From an uncultured Bacteroidota bacterium (GTDB taxonomy: Bacteria > Bacteroidota > Bacteroidia > Chitinophagales > Chitinophagaceae), in assembly GCA_903881585.1 (NCBI GenBank), contig CAIRTW010000034.1:1-58943 (forward strand): a stretch of 58,943 nt of DNA. The letters are read 5' to 3'. The position numbers and the translations under genes were made by a program. Position 1 is the stretch's first letter, and the number at the start of each line of letters is the position of its first letter. Under the pieces are notes generated by a model. That model saw nothing but the letters and a program-made list of their open reading frames with translations. It made no database searches and was not told where the DNA came from. Below are positions 8,793 through 19,207 of this stretch, in pieces.

Positions 8793-9704
8793 CTACTTAG
8801 CTACAGGCTCAATAAATAATTGCTTTTCCCGCGGAAATTCTGTCTTTATCAGCTTAGTAATTCTTTCGATCGCGTCGGTGATTTCCTGCGTTGTCATGCC
8901 TGTTTTAAAAACTGCGATCAATTGCAGCAATACTTCCTCGGGCGCCAGGTAAGTTGAGAAATGTTTTTTTACTTTAATAATGGCGGCATCTGCTTCTGCA
9001 ATTGCAACAATTTTGCGTAATGCCACTTTGTTAACGGTTTCTCCCATTAACAAACTTTTGCTTTCACGAACGAGGAGCATAGAAATAACGATCAGGATAA
9101 GCCCGATTACCATAGACGCTATTCCATCGTAGTGCGGGTTATGAAATAATCTGCCCAGATACACCCCAAGGAAAGCAACCCCAAGTCCCAGCATATCTCC
9201 CACATCACCCAGCAATACAATAAATGTGGAGGGATCTTTACTCTGAGTTACCGCTCTTAAAAGAGAAATATCTCCCCGCTGTTTATTAAAGGCTCTGAAT
9301 GCAGTAGTTATTGAAATTCCGGTAAAAATAGCTGCTATTGCTAATGTGAGGTAACTAAGGTTAGGGCTGCCTGTAAATTCAGGTTTACTAAATCGCCTTA
9401 TACCCTCATAAAATGATATGCAACCACCCAAAAGGAACATAACGAGTGACACCATAAATGACCAGAAATAGAGCTCTCTTCCATATCCGAAAGGCCGGTC
9501 ATCATCAGCCTTCTTTTTACTTGTTTTCACCCCCCATATCAGCATTAGCTGGCTTGCGGCATCTATTACAGAATGGACGCCCTCAGATTCCATAGAGGAA
9601 CTGCCGGTAATGCCTGCAGCAATAAATTTGGATATAGCAATCACTATATCCGCAGCCAGCGATACATAAATGAATAGTCTTGATCTCATATCCTTACCTT
9701 GCAA
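8793..9704 (-). CDS. Cation diffusion facilitator family transporter
   Basis: 'AAGITGSSSMESEGVHSVIDAASQLMLIWG..KKADDDRPFGYGRELYFWSF', CDF signature. Confidence 0.85.
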   Translation of the reverse strand: MQGKDMRSRLFIYVSLAADIVIAISKFIAAGITGSSSMESEGVHSVIDAASQLMLIWGVKTSKKKADDDRPFGYGRELYFWSFMVSLVMFLLGGCISFYEGIRRFSKPEFTGSPNLSYLTLAIAAIFTGISITTAFRAFNKQRGDISLLRAVTQSKDPSTFIVLLGDVGDMLGLGVAFLGVYLGRLFHNPHYDGIASMVIGLILIVISMLLVRESKSLLMGETVNKVALRKIVAIAEADAAIIKVKKHFSTYLAPEEVLLQLIAVFKTGMTTQEITDAIERITKLIKTEFPREKQLFIEPVAK

Positions 9705-9760
9705 ACAAAATAATCGTGCCTAAGAACAGGGGGTAATTTGTTCCCAAATATTGTAAAGCC

Positions 9761-10372
9761 ATGTTACAAAACCGCGTAAACCCATTTGGCGATATTATTA
9801 AAACTCCTGAGCGCGGCTCCTGGCTGGGCAACCGGGGCGTACTGCACAACCGTCAACAGGAAATTGTCCGCTCATATAGGCTGAAAGCATGGATCACCTG
9901 TGCTTTAGATTTCAGGGGCAGGCACCGCGAAGTGATGCAGCCGGACTGCTGGACCGAGCTTTTTTTCCAGGACGAGGCAACCGCTTTTTCAGCAGGCCAC
10001 CGCCCTTGTTTTCAATGCCGGTATAAAGATCATCAACGGTTTAAGAAATTTTGGCTGGAGGGAAATGCGAAATATAATTTCAACATGAAGACCCCAATTG
10101 CACAGATAGATCACATATTGCATTCAGAAAGGATTGCCCCTGACAAATCAAAGGTGACATACGAAGAGCGGCTGAACTTGCTGCCTGATGGCACTTTTAT
10201 ATCGCACAATGGTAAACCATACCTGCTTGTAAACAGCCTATTGTATTTATGGTCTCCCGGCGGTTATGATAAGCCGACTCATTTTCCGGATGCAGCTACA
10301 CTGCAAATACTGACACCCAGGTCTCTTGTGAATATGTATCGTGTGGGTTATGTGCCGCAAATGGATGTTTAA
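9761..10372 (+). CDS. Conserved hypothetical protein with a CxxC-like motif
   Basis: 203 aa; 'NRGVLHN..' and 'HRPCFQCRYKD'. Confidence 0.65.
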   Translation: MLQNRVNPFGDIIKTPERGSWLGNRGVLHNRQQEIVRSYRLKAWITCALDFRGRHREVMQPDCWTELFFQDEATAFSAGHRPCFQCRYKDHQRFKKFWLEGNAKYNFNMKTPIAQIDHILHSERIAPDKSKVTYEERLNLLPDGTFISHNGKPYLLVNSLLYLWSPGGYDKPTHFPDAATLQILTPRSLVNMYRVGYVPQMDV

Positions 10373-10522
10373 GCTGGATGTGATTTTGCCTGACATCGAA
10401 TCCTGTCTGAAAATCAAATGGATCTGACGGTATGATTTTTGTATTTTTTTAACTTTTAGCATTAAGCGTTTCAGAAAACTTATAGTCAAAGAACTACTTC
10501 TCAATATTCAAAATCAATTGTC

Positions 10523-11263
10523 ATGAAAATCAGGTTTCTTTTTATTATTCTTGTTTGCTTGCTTACCGGCAAAGTAAATGCTCAATCTTCAAGGATCGAT
10601 ACGGTAGCCGTCTCTGTGCTTGACCGCATGAGCGCGACGATCAACGAACTGACTTCGTGCAGCGTTCACGTAAGATCGAATTACGATGTCAGTAACCAGG
10701 CCCTGGGGCTGGTGAAACATTCTGATGAGGAAAACGTTTACATCGGCGGTGCTGACAAGTTGCTGATACGTTCTGAAGGCGATAAGGGGAACAAATACAT
10801 ACACTATGATGGTAAAATACTGAGTTATTATTCGCTGGACAAAAATCATTATTCGCAGGTGCCTGTGCCAGCTACGGTGATGGAAATGATCGATCATATG
10901 AATAAAACCTACGGTATCGTTTTCCCTGTAGCTGATTTTCTTTATCCCGGCTTCGTAGATGATATCCTTGCAGAGTCAACTGATATAGTGCTGTTGGGAA
11001 TGACTAAAGTAGACGGCAAAGACTGCTACCATATTGCCGGTGTTGCAAAAGATAAAACGTTCCAGTTTTGGATAAATGACGATCCGTTTTATCTGCCTGT
11101 AAAAATGGTGATCGTATACACCAGCAAACCAATGAACCCGCAATTTGAAGCATCCTATTCGGATTGGCAGATCAACCCAAACCTTCCTGCCGCTATATTT
11201 GATTTCAAAGTGCCACCTGGCGCTAAGAAAATAAAATTGACCCCATTGTCAGCCAAGAAATAA
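10523..11263 (+). CDS. DUF2092-like secreted protein
   Basis: Signal peptide; LolA-like beta pattern 'DKLLIRSEGDKGNKYIHYDGKILSYYSLDKNHYSQV'. Confidence 0.6.
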   Translation: MKIRFLFIILVCLLTGKVNAQSSRIDTVAVSVLDRMSATINELTSCSVHVRSNYDVSNQALGLVKHSDEENVYIGGADKLLIRSEGDKGNKYIHYDGKILSYYSLDKNHYSQVPVPATVMEMIDHMNKTYGIVFPVADFLYPGFVDDILAESTDIVLLGMTKVDGKDCYHIAGVAKDKTFQFWINDDPFYLPVKMVIVYTSKPMNPQFEASYSDWQINPNLPAAIFDFKVPPGAKKIKLTPLSAKK

Positions 11264-11288
11264 TTTCTACATCAAATCATTTTAAGTC

Positions 11289-12128
11289 ATGAAAACGTTC
11301 GATCAAATGAAATTCGCAAGCTTAATCAGTATTATATGTTTCTCGCTGTTCTGTTTTCCGCAGGATAGTATGGCCCAGCGTTTCGGCCACGGAGCTGGAG
11401 GCGGAGCCAGAGGAGGAGGAGGAGGAGGAGGAGTGGCTCCACGAGGCGGTGGCGGAGGAGGAATGGCTCCACGAGGTGGTGGTTTCAATGGTGGCAGTCG
11501 CAATGTGGCCCCCCGGGTTTATAATGCACCAGCGCCCGCAGCCCGTGTTGAGCGGCCAGCGGGAGGAGGATTTCGTGAAGGTGGCGCTGCACGTGAAGGT
11601 GGTGTTGTGCACGTAGGCGGTGGCGGTGTTATCCGCAATGAAGGCATATATCATCACGAGTACAGCGTTCATCCGTACTTCTATCACCCGTTTCACCCTT
11701 ATGTTTGGGGTGCGCGCTGGCATCCATTCGGTTTTTTTGCCGGTGCGCTTGCCGCCGACGCGATATTATACAACTGGGGCAACCAGCAATATTATTATGA
11801 CGATGGTGTTTATTACCAGCCATCGGGCTCGGGATATTCTGTTGTAAATCCACCGATAGGTGCAGTAGTATCTTATTTGCCGGCCGGCTATCTGACAGTG
11901 CCGCTCGGAGATGACACTTATTACTATTATGGTGGCACCTTTTATGTTAGCGAAGGAGGCTCTTTCCGGGTAGTTCCGGCTCCACCGGGGGCGATAGTAA
12001 CAGAGATACCTGAAGGTGCAGCAGAGCAGTCGATCAACGGCCAGAACTATCTGCTCTATAATAACACCTATTACCAGCCAATTTCCCAGGACGGGCAGGA
12101 TGCGTATGAGGTAGTACAGGTAAATTAA
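11289..12128 (+). CDS. DUF6515-like protein with Gly-rich N-terminal region
   Basis: Gly-rich low-complexity region then 'YYYDDGVYYQPSGSGYSVVNPPIGAVVSYLPAGY'. Confidence 0.7.
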   Translation: MKTFDQMKFASLISIICFSLFCFPQDSMAQRFGHGAGGGARGGGGGGGVAPRGGGGGGMAPRGGGFNGGSRNVAPRVYNAPAPAARVERPAGGGFREGGAAREGGVVHVGGGGVIRNEGIYHHEYSVHPYFYHPFHPYVWGARWHPFGFFAGALAADAILYNWGNQQYYYDDGVYYQPSGSGYSVVNPPIGAVVSYLPAGYLTVPLGDDTYYYYGGTFYVSEGGSFRVVPAPPGAIVTEIPEGAAEQSINGQNYLLYNNTYYQPISQDGQDAYEVVQVN

Positions 12129-12153
12129 TGCAGCAGATATTTCAGTCAGTACG

Positions 12154-12184
12154 AGAGCAGCCTATATCCGGCTGCTCTTTGTTA
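12154..12184 (+). terminator. Intrinsic terminator after the DUF6515-like gene
   Basis: agagcagcc (12154-12162) / ggctgctct (12170-12178), 9-bp stem, 7-nt loop, then ttgttatt. Confidence 0.75.
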
Positions 12185-12241
12185 TTCCGGGTATTTATAA
12201 TTCCCATAAAGCACTATTTTCACAGCCAAATCACCATCGAT

Positions 12242-12622
12242 ATGGATGAAAGGGACAAGATCATTGACCACGAAGAAAAACTGTTGGCAGCATTTGCAAA
12301 TAAAGACTTGGCGGTCATCAGCGAACTGTTGCATGACGATGCGATTTTCGTTTACCCGAATGGACAAGCCCTAACAAAGACAAATGTGCTGGACAACTAC
12401 CGATCGGGTAATTCTGCATTTACTACCATTGCAGCAACAGACCAGCTAATAAACCTCATAGATGACACAGCCGTGGTCACCATGATCCTGGAATTAAAAG
12501 GCAACTACTTCGACCAGGTGATAAGCGCACTATTCAGGTATATACGGGTATGGAAATTAATTGATGGCAACTGGCGGGTGATAGCAGTAAGCGGGGTACC
12601 GATAAATGAAAAACAAGAGTAA
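12242..12622 (+). CDS. NTF2-like / DUF4440 family protein
   Basis: Start revised from 12128 because the upstream part crosses the terminator; 'EEKLLAAFANKDLAVISELLHDDAIFVYPNGQ'. Confidence 0.75.
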   Translation: MDERDKIIDHEEKLLAAFANKDLAVISELLHDDAIFVYPNGQALTKTNVLDNYRSGNSAFTTIAATDQLINLIDDTAVVTMILELKGNYFDQVISALFRYIRVWKLIDGNWRVIAVSGVPINEKQE

Positions 12623-12624
12623 TA

Positions 12625-13203
12625 ATGGAACAGATATTCAGCGAAACAGTTTTTGATAAAAAAGACTTTAAGGAAGCTCACTTACCGAAGGGTGAGTATG
12701 AAAAGTGCATTTTCAAGAATTGTGATTTTTCCAACTCAGACCTCGCAGAAATAATATTCTGGGAATGCGAATTTATTTCGTGTAATCTGAGCCTGGCAAA
12801 ACTTACAAAAACAGCGTTTCGCGATGCGAAGTTCATCAATTGCAAAATGCTGGGCCTGCACTTCAATGACTGCAACAAATTTGCACTTGCATTCAGTTTC
12901 GAGAATTGCCTGCTGCACCATTCATCATTCTACCAGGCTAAAATAAAAGGAACGATTTTCAGAAATACACAATTGCTTGAGGCCGACTTTGCGCAGTGTG
13001 ACCTTACCGGCGCAGTCTTTGAGAATTGCGACTTTACAGGCGCTTCATTTGACAATACAAATTTGGAGAAGGCGGATCTTCGCAGCTCATTTAGCTATTC
13101 CATAGATCCTGCACAGAATAAAATAAAGAAAGCCCAATTTTCCCTATCCGGCATAAGTGGCCTGCTTGACAAATACGATATTGAAATTGACACCGCGCAC
13201 TAA
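12625..13203 (+). CDS. Pentapeptide-repeat protein (Qnr/MfpA-like)
   Basis: A(D/N)LXX-type repeats: 'CIFKNCDFSNSDLAEIIFWECEFISCNLSLAKLTKTAFRDAKF..ADFAQCDLTGAVFENCDFTGASFDNTNLEKADL'. Confidence 0.85.
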   Translation: MEQIFSETVFDKKDFKEAHLPKGEYEKCIFKNCDFSNSDLAEIIFWECEFISCNLSLAKLTKTAFRDAKFINCKMLGLHFNDCNKFALAFSFENCLLHHSSFYQAKIKGTIFRNTQLLEADFAQCDLTGAVFENCDFTGASFDNTNLEKADLRSSFSYSIDPAQNKIKKAQFSLSGISGLLDKYDIEIDTAH

Positions 13204-13688
13204 TGATCCCAACAATAAAAACAATCCCGGAAAGAATACTCATTGGAAAATCATTGACGATGTCTTTGACCGCCAACAGAACAGGTGAGCTATGGCGTGG
13301 CTTCATGGCACGGCGCAATGAAATAAAGAATATCGTTGGCACTGATCTGTATTCATTGCAACTATATAGCCCTCATTATTTTGAGGCGTTTGAACCAGGT
13401 GCAACATCTGTAAAATGGGCTGCAGTAGAGGTTTCAGATATCAATGAAGTGCCGGAGAACATGGAGACAATCACGGTGCCCGGTGGAACATACGCGGTCT
13501 TTAACTATAGAGGTCCTGCAAGCGCTGGTGCGCAAGTATTCCAATATATTTTCGGCACATGGCTGCCCGCATCCGGATATACGCTGGATAACAGGCCACA
13601 TTTTGAGATCCTGGGCGAAAAATACGAAAACGACTCCCCCGAATCAGAAGAGGAAATTTGGATACCAATAGTGCAGAAGATAGAATAA
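13203..13688 (+). CDS. GyrI-like small-molecule-binding (AraC effector-binding) domain protein
   Basis: 'WRGFMARRNEIKN..KWAAVEVSD..ITVPGGTYAVFNYRGPAS..FQYIFGTWLPASGY'; start overlaps the upstream stop by 1 nt (TAATG). Confidence 0.8.
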   Translation: MIPTIKTIPERILIGKSLTMSLTANRTGELWRGFMARRNEIKNIVGTDLYSLQLYSPHYFEAFEPGATSVKWAAVEVSDINEVPENMETITVPGGTYAVFNYRGPASAGAQVFQYIFGTWLPASGYTLDNRPHFEILGEKYENDSPESEEEIWIPIVQKIE

Positions 13689-13720
13689 TTATGTCGCAAG
13701 AAAAAACGTTCTGCACTACC

Positions 13721-14290
13721 CTATTTCTCCGTTTTTATGCATTGAATATAGTGCATGATGGCTGTTGCACTATCAGCTGCAAATTTCCGCTCCGTTGTGC
13801 CTAGTGTGTATTTCACGATCTTCCTGGTAGTAAACTCTTTGTAGTTCCCATCGTCAATAGGGAAATAGAGCGTCCTGATCACTTCGGCTTTATCGTCGGT
13901 CAGGTCATGATTGATCTGTACCGTATCTGTTGACAATATTGTGTGATCATCAAACTCTATTTTCATTGTCTTTTCCTTCGTTTCCACGATCTTATCACCG
14001 GGGGCAGTTGTAAATATTGATGCTACATCCCCACCCGGAATCCGGAAAATAATAAAAAAATTGTCGTAGCCATCATCTTCCGGGTTGGAGTCGATAGTTC
14101 GTGTTATCCTTATCGCGGGCATGTTCTTCTCGGTGAATGGAGAAAAATAGTTGCGGTTATAGCCATCAGGAGTTATCTCTTTCTTTATCTTTTTGCAGAA
14201 ATCCTGCCCGTTAGCGGTTTGCAAGGAAGCGAAAATTAAAAACAGAGCGGCGGCATTAACTGACAATCGATTGAAATTCATAAACAGCAT
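13721..14290 (-). CDS. Secreted hypothetical protein
   Basis: Signal peptide 'AALFLIFASLQTANGQ'; 189 aa. Confidence 0.6.
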   Translation of the reverse strand: MLFMNFNRLSVNAAALFLIFASLQTANGQDFCKKIKKEITPDGYNRNYFSPFTEKNMPAIRITRTIDSNPEDDGYDNFFIIFRIPGGDVASIFTTAPGDKIVETKEKTMKIEFDDHTILSTDTVQINHDLTDDKAEVIRTLYFPIDDGNYKEFTTRKIVKYTLGTTERKFAADSATAIMHYIQCIKTEK

Positions 14291-14355
14291 TTTAGCAACC
14301 TTAAATATACATAATCATACTGGCAAATGATTATTTTGTACCCGAAATCAGACGA

Positions 14356-15747
14356 ATGAAACGAAGAACGGGAGTACTACTTTATTGTTTTTCTTTTATT
14401 GGGGTCATGATCCTCGCCTGGTTCGTGTTTAGTGCTGGCAAGCTGCTGGAGCATATTCCGGCAAGCGCACTGCACTCGCCCGGAGGAAGAACCAATAGCA
14501 CCAATACCGTGACAGACGCTCTGCTTCATCCTGTGGCAATATTTATACTGCAGCTTATTCTCATCATCGCTGCATCGCAGGCTTGTGCATGGCTGTTCAA
14601 AAAGATAGGCCAGCCGGCCGTTATGGGCGAGATCATGGCAGGTATTTTGCTTGGCCGTTCGCTTATGGGGTCATTGCTACCCTCTTTCAGCGCATTTGTA
14701 TTCCCGGTTGCCTCGCTGGGCAATATTCAGATGCTTAGCCAGGTTGGCCTTATACTCTTCATGTTCGTTATAGGCATGGAGCTGGATATGGATGTGCTGA
14801 AAAAACGGGCGGGCACAGCCTTGTTCATCAGCTATTTCAGCATCATTGTTCCATTCGGGCTGGGGATAGTGTTATCCTATTTTTTGTACCCCATGTATGC
14901 CCCGGCAAATATTCCCTTCTATGCATTTGCACTATTTATGGGCATTGCTATGAGCATAACGGCATTCCCGGTGCTGGCCCGCATTATCCGTGAGCGCGGG
15001 CTTACCGGCACTAAGGTGGGCGTTACCGCTATTACTGCAGCGGCGGCCGGCGACGTGGCAGCATGGTGTATGCTGGCGGCAATTATTGCTATGGTTAAAG
15101 CTGGCTCTTTTAGTTCGTCTTTATATACTTTGATACCTGCTGTGATCTACATCCTGGTTATGCTTTTCGTTGTAAGGCCGCTGCTCACTAAACTGGCAAT
15201 GAAGAACAGCAACAACCCAGTTATGAAGCGGTCGGTGATGGCTGTAATATTCGTAACATTGCTGCTAAGTGCTTATTGCTGTGAGGTCATTGGCATACAT
15301 GCATTGTTTGGCGCTTTCCTGGCAGGTATCATAATGCCGCGCGAGCCTGGTTTCCGCACAGCGCTCATAGACAAAATAGAAGATGTGGCACTGGTTTTAC
15401 TACTGCCCTTATTTTTTGTCGCTACAGGGCTGCGCACTGAAATAGGATTACTGAACACATCATCGCTCTGGATGATCTGTGGCTGGATAACCCTCGCGGC
15501 GATAGCCGGAAAATTTGGCGGCAGCGCTATTGCAGCGCGGATAACCGGTGAAACTATAAAAGACTCACTTACTATAGGTGCGCTAATGAATACAAGAGGA
15601 TTGGTGGAACTGGTGGTACTAAACATCGGCTACGACCTGCACATACTATCGCCGCAGGTATTTACAATGATGGTGTTTATGGCATTGGCCACTACTTTTA
15701 TGACAAACCCTATGATCAACCTTATCAATAGAACGTATAAAGAGTAG
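14356..15747 (+). CDS. CPA2-type cation:proton antiporter
   Basis: Polytopic; 'QPAVMGEIMAGILLG' and 'GALMNTRGLVELVVLNIG' motifs. Confidence 0.9.
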   Translation: MKRRTGVLLYCFSFIGVMILAWFVFSAGKLLEHIPASALHSPGGRTNSTNTVTDALLHPVAIFILQLILIIAASQACAWLFKKIGQPAVMGEIMAGILLGRSLMGSLLPSFSAFVFPVASLGNIQMLSQVGLILFMFVIGMELDMDVLKKRAGTALFISYFSIIVPFGLGIVLSYFLYPMYAPANIPFYAFALFMGIAMSITAFPVLARIIRERGLTGTKVGVTAITAAAAGDVAAWCMLAAIIAMVKAGSFSSSLYTLIPAVIYILVMLFVVRPLLTKLAMKNSNNPVMKRSVMAVIFVTLLLSAYCCEVIGIHALFGAFLAGIIMPREPGFRTALIDKIEDVALVLLLPLFFVATGLRTEIGLLNTSSLWMICGWITLAAIAGKFGGSAIAARITGETIKDSLTIGALMNTRGLVELVVLNIGYDLHILSPQVFTMMVFMALATTFMTNPMINLINRTYKE

Positions 15748-15755
15748 GCAAAAAA

Positions 15756-18299
15756 CTACCACTCGCTATGTGTCACATTATTTCGTGATGTTGAGATTTG
15801 ACTGAGGCCAAACCGGATACCGGAGTTGTGGCCCATGTAGCTATCCCACGACTGCACAAAATCTATGCGCAGTATCCGCACCAGCTTCCAGCCTATGTTG
15901 TCAATGCCTATGAATGCCTCGGTATAATAATCGTTCTGGCGGGCATAAAAAGCATTGCCGCCCATTACCAGGTAGTAGCGTGCCTGCCTCAGCAGTGGTA
16001 TCTTATTGCTCAGCAGCCCGTTGAGATGATACTCCAGGTGGGCCTCGCCATAGATCGGCTCTTTATTGCTGAAGTCGTAATACTGCGCCATCTGGAAGCT
16101 CTGGAGATATGGCGCTGCATAACCAATGCCCCGGTTGCCATATAAGTGCATAAGGTCTGGTACGGCTACGTAAGTACTGTTCAGGAAGCCTCCGCAGCCC
16201 ACATTATATTTCAGTAGTCCAAAAAGCTTCAGCGACACATCGTCATGTATCATAAAGCGCCACTTATCGAAATTCGAGACACTGTTGGCAATGCCCGGTA
16301 TGCCCTTGTCATAAGTTAACGTCATTCGGGGCCACGAGCTGCTATTGGCTACCTTGTAGTCGGGGTATTGTGTATAAGTAAAGCCCGGCTTGTAAGAAAT
16401 GGAAACATGCAGCAACGCGGCATCATTAGGTACGCAGGCGGGCGCTACAGCAGCCAGATGGGCAGGCAAATTTGAGTCGAACGGAAGATCGCCCCACCGG
16501 GTGACCACATAATTGGTGGTATTTTCCAGTGGTAACCTGTGCTGATAAGATGCCTTTACAAACCAGTTCAGCCCATTGCCGTAATTGTGGGCCACAAAGG
16601 CATTGCCCTCATAGCGCTCATATAATTTGAGGTCGTTCTCCTGGTAAAAAAGCGCTGTATAAGTATTGAACCACGGGTTCACGGGGTTTTCAGGGTTATA
16701 TTGAAATACGTATTTACCACCCTCAATACCATACATCCACGACCGGCCCCGCCATGCCCTGTCGCGATCTACGTAGTACAACCTGCCAATAGCATTAAAG
16801 TGGGTATTACTGAAACCATATCTCACCACCGCATCTCCGTACAGGTATTTGCCGGTATCGAGCATATGCTGCCAGTTCAGTTTTGGCGCCACATTAAAGC
16901 CTTCTACAATATTATAGTTGACAATATTTGGCTCACCCAATCCGAAAAGTAAATTATTGACGGTAAAGCGGTCTTTATTCTCTTTGGTAGAATAGCTATA
17001 GTCAGAGAACAAAAAACTCAGGGGTTTGAATTTGTTCCTTTTCCTCCGCATAGAGTCCTGGTGCTCAGGATTGTCGAATTTTTTCACTAGGCTATCCTTC
17101 ATTACAAAGTCGCGCTTCTCATCATGTTCCAGCGGTATGGGGCGGTTGTTCCAGTAAGAAGTGTCTTTCTTGTTAGCGGTCTTATCATATGTGCTGATGA
17201 TCTTGCCCGCGAATATAGAATCAGGAATAGGCTCGTTCACCTTTTGGTTGTTATAAACGGTTACCCCGCTGGCAGTGATGTCAAAGCCCAGCAGATTGAC
17301 CGTAAAGTAGATGACCTGGTTTTTTATCACCCAGTTATCTTTTGCAAGTGGCAGATACACCTGGTCCACTTTCAGTGTGTCCACTATGTCCATGCCCGAT
17401 TGTTTTGCCAGGGTCATGTTCAGGCTGTGAATGGCCCAGTCTTCGTCCACAATATAGATGGTGCCATTAAAGCATGGCTCATACGACCTCTTCTGCGTTA
17501 CCTGTATCTTGTAGATCGTTTTTCCCTGCTCCACAAATTCACCGAGCAACTTATACTTGTAGTAGCTGAGTGCGTTATCGCTCACCGGCGATATAAATCC
17601 GCGTGAGTTATTCCTGAATATATTTACATTATTATCGTAAAATGTGATCACAGACGGGAATTGAGAGAACCCCAGCCCGCTCTGGTTACCGCTTTCATGC
17701 ACCGAGTGGATCACTGTCTTTTGCCGGTTGCCATCTGAATAGTAGTCTGCCTTTTCCTCAGTAAGGTAGAGTACACCCTTGCCTGCACTATCTATGGCAT
17801 CAGTTTCGTCCTTTACTTTTTGGCCCATGAACTTCTCGGGCATTTTACGGGAGCGCGCCACCCCCTTGAGGTATATTCTGGTTTGGAATGATTTCACCTG
17901 GTCCAGGTGAAATTTCCGCCTTTTTATTGTGTTGCGGATTATGGGATAGGCTGGGTCTTCAGCAGACGCATGGACCACCACTTCTTTCATATCCAAGGCT
18001 TCATCCTTTAAGACGAAAACATGTTCTATGGTCTCTTCTCCTTTGATCGTGAGATTGAAAGTAGTTTGCTTGTACCCTATATATTGGCAGATAACCTTGT
18101 ACAGCCCCGGTGTTACGGGCAGCTCGTAATTACCGCTTCCGTTGGCGCTCACACCTACAGTAGTGCCCTGCAGGTATATGGTGGCATATGGCATAGGAGT
18201 ACCCTTGTCGTCCGTAACTTTGCCTTTAAGCACGCCGGCAAAAACACAGGATGGAACCAAAAATGCGATAAGTACTAAAAGGTATCTCAGTTTATTCAT
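15756..18299 (-). CDS. DUF5686 / carboxypeptidase-like regulatory domain protein
   Basis: N-terminal 'GKVTDDKGTPMPYATIYLQGTTVGVSANGSGNYELPV' plus a large outer-membrane domain. Confidence 0.85.
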   Translation of the reverse strand: MNKLRYLLVLIAFLVPSCVFAGVLKGKVTDDKGTPMPYATIYLQGTTVGVSANGSGNYELPVTPGLYKVICQYIGYKQTTFNLTIKGEETIEHVFVLKDEALDMKEVVVHASAEDPAYPIIRNTIKRRKFHLDQVKSFQTRIYLKGVARSRKMPEKFMGQKVKDETDAIDSAGKGVLYLTEEKADYYSDGNRQKTVIHSVHESGNQSGLGFSQFPSVITFYDNNVNIFRNNSRGFISPVSDNALSYYKYKLLGEFVEQGKTIYKIQVTQKRSYEPCFNGTIYIVDEDWAIHSLNMTLAKQSGMDIVDTLKVDQVYLPLAKDNWVIKNQVIYFTVNLLGFDITASGVTVYNNQKVNEPIPDSIFAGKIISTYDKTANKKDTSYWNNRPIPLEHDEKRDFVMKDSLVKKFDNPEHQDSMRRKRNKFKPLSFLFSDYSYSTKENKDRFTVNNLLFGLGEPNIVNYNIVEGFNVAPKLNWQHMLDTGKYLYGDAVVRYGFSNTHFNAIGRLYYVDRDRAWRGRSWMYGIEGGKYVFQYNPENPVNPWFNTYTALFYQENDLKLYERYEGNAFVAHNYGNGLNWFVKASYQHRLPLENTTNYVVTRWGDLPFDSNLPAHLAAVAPACVPNDAALLHVSISYKPGFTYTQYPDYKVANSSSWPRMTLTYDKGIPGIANSVSNFDKWRFMIHDDVSLKLFGLLKYNVGCGGFLNSTYVAVPDLMHLYGNRGIGYAAPYLQSFQMAQYYDFSNKEPIYGEAHLEYHLNGLLSNKIPLLRQARYYLVMGGNAFYARQNDYYTEAFIGIDNIGWKLVRILRIDFVQSWDSYMGHNSGIRFGLSQISTSRNNVTHSEW

Positions 18300-18403
18300 A
18301 TACGGAAAGGGCCGGAGCTAAAGCTACATCGCCGGGCAACAACGAAATGTTACATTTTTTATAAAATACTTTGCTCCGAAATACCCGCCGGATAAACGTT
18401 AAC

Positions 18404-19048
18404 TCACTTTTTGCTAAAAAGCCCGTGCAGCTGTGCATCTATCTTGCGCACCACATCGGCGAGGTCTTCTTCTTTATCAGCGAAGTTGCAGTTGTCAACA
18501 TCTATTACTAAAAGCGGGCCATCATCATACTTGTCTATCCACTTGTTGTAAAAGCCGTTCAGCCGTTTCAGGTAATCGAGCCGGATATTCTCTTCATACT
18601 CCCTGCCGCGTTTTTGTATCTGGTCAACCAGGGCGGGCAGGGATGCCTTAAGATATATGAGCAGATCTGGGGCTTTAATCAGTGGTTTCAGGTGCTCAAA
18701 AAAGGAGGAGTAATTTTCGAAGTCGCGCTTGGTCATCAGGCCCATGTCAAAGAGGTTGGGGGCGAAAATATACGCGTCTTCATATATGGTACGGTCCTGT
18801 ATCACTGTGTCTTTGCCGTTCCTTATATCTGTCAGGGTTTTGATACGATGGTTCAGAAAGTACACCTGCAGATTGAACGACCACCGGGGCATATCCTCAT
18901 AAAAATCCACGAGGTAAGGGTTGTGTTCTATATCCTCAAAATGTGGCTCCCACTTGTAGTGCTTCGCAAGCATACCAGTTAGTGTGGTTTTTCCGGAGCC
19001 TATGTTGCCGGCTATAGCTATATGTTTGGTTGTGGACTTTGGGGGCAT
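18404..19048 (-). CDS. Deoxynucleoside kinase
   Basis: 'IAIAGNIGSGKTTLTGMLAKHY', 'DRTIYEDAYIFA', 'YLKASLPALVDQIQKRGREYE'. Confidence 0.9.
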   Translation of the reverse strand: MPPKSTTKHIAIAGNIGSGKTTLTGMLAKHYKWEPHFEDIEHNPYLVDFYEDMPRWSFNLQVYFLNHRIKTLTDIRNGKDTVIQDRTIYEDAYIFAPNLFDMGLMTKRDFENYSSFFEHLKPLIKAPDLLIYLKASLPALVDQIQKRGREYEENIRLDYLKRLNGFYNKWIDKYDDGPLLVIDVDNCNFADKEEDLADVVRKIDAQLHGLFSKK

Positions 19049-19207
19049 GCACTAAAAGTAAAACGTAAAAATTCAAAAATCAAAAGTAATGTAAGATTAA
19101 TTAATGGGAGATGGAAAATTGGACGATAAAATTACAGATCACCAGAAAAACAGGCTATCGCGGAATTTATACCTTTAGAAAAAAAAATAATTACTTTAGC
19201 ATAAGGT

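Noticed and set aside
12128-12241. N-terminal extension of the NTF2-like ORF
   Set aside because: Crosses a strong intrinsic terminator (12154-12184); the family-like sequence starts at Met 12242.
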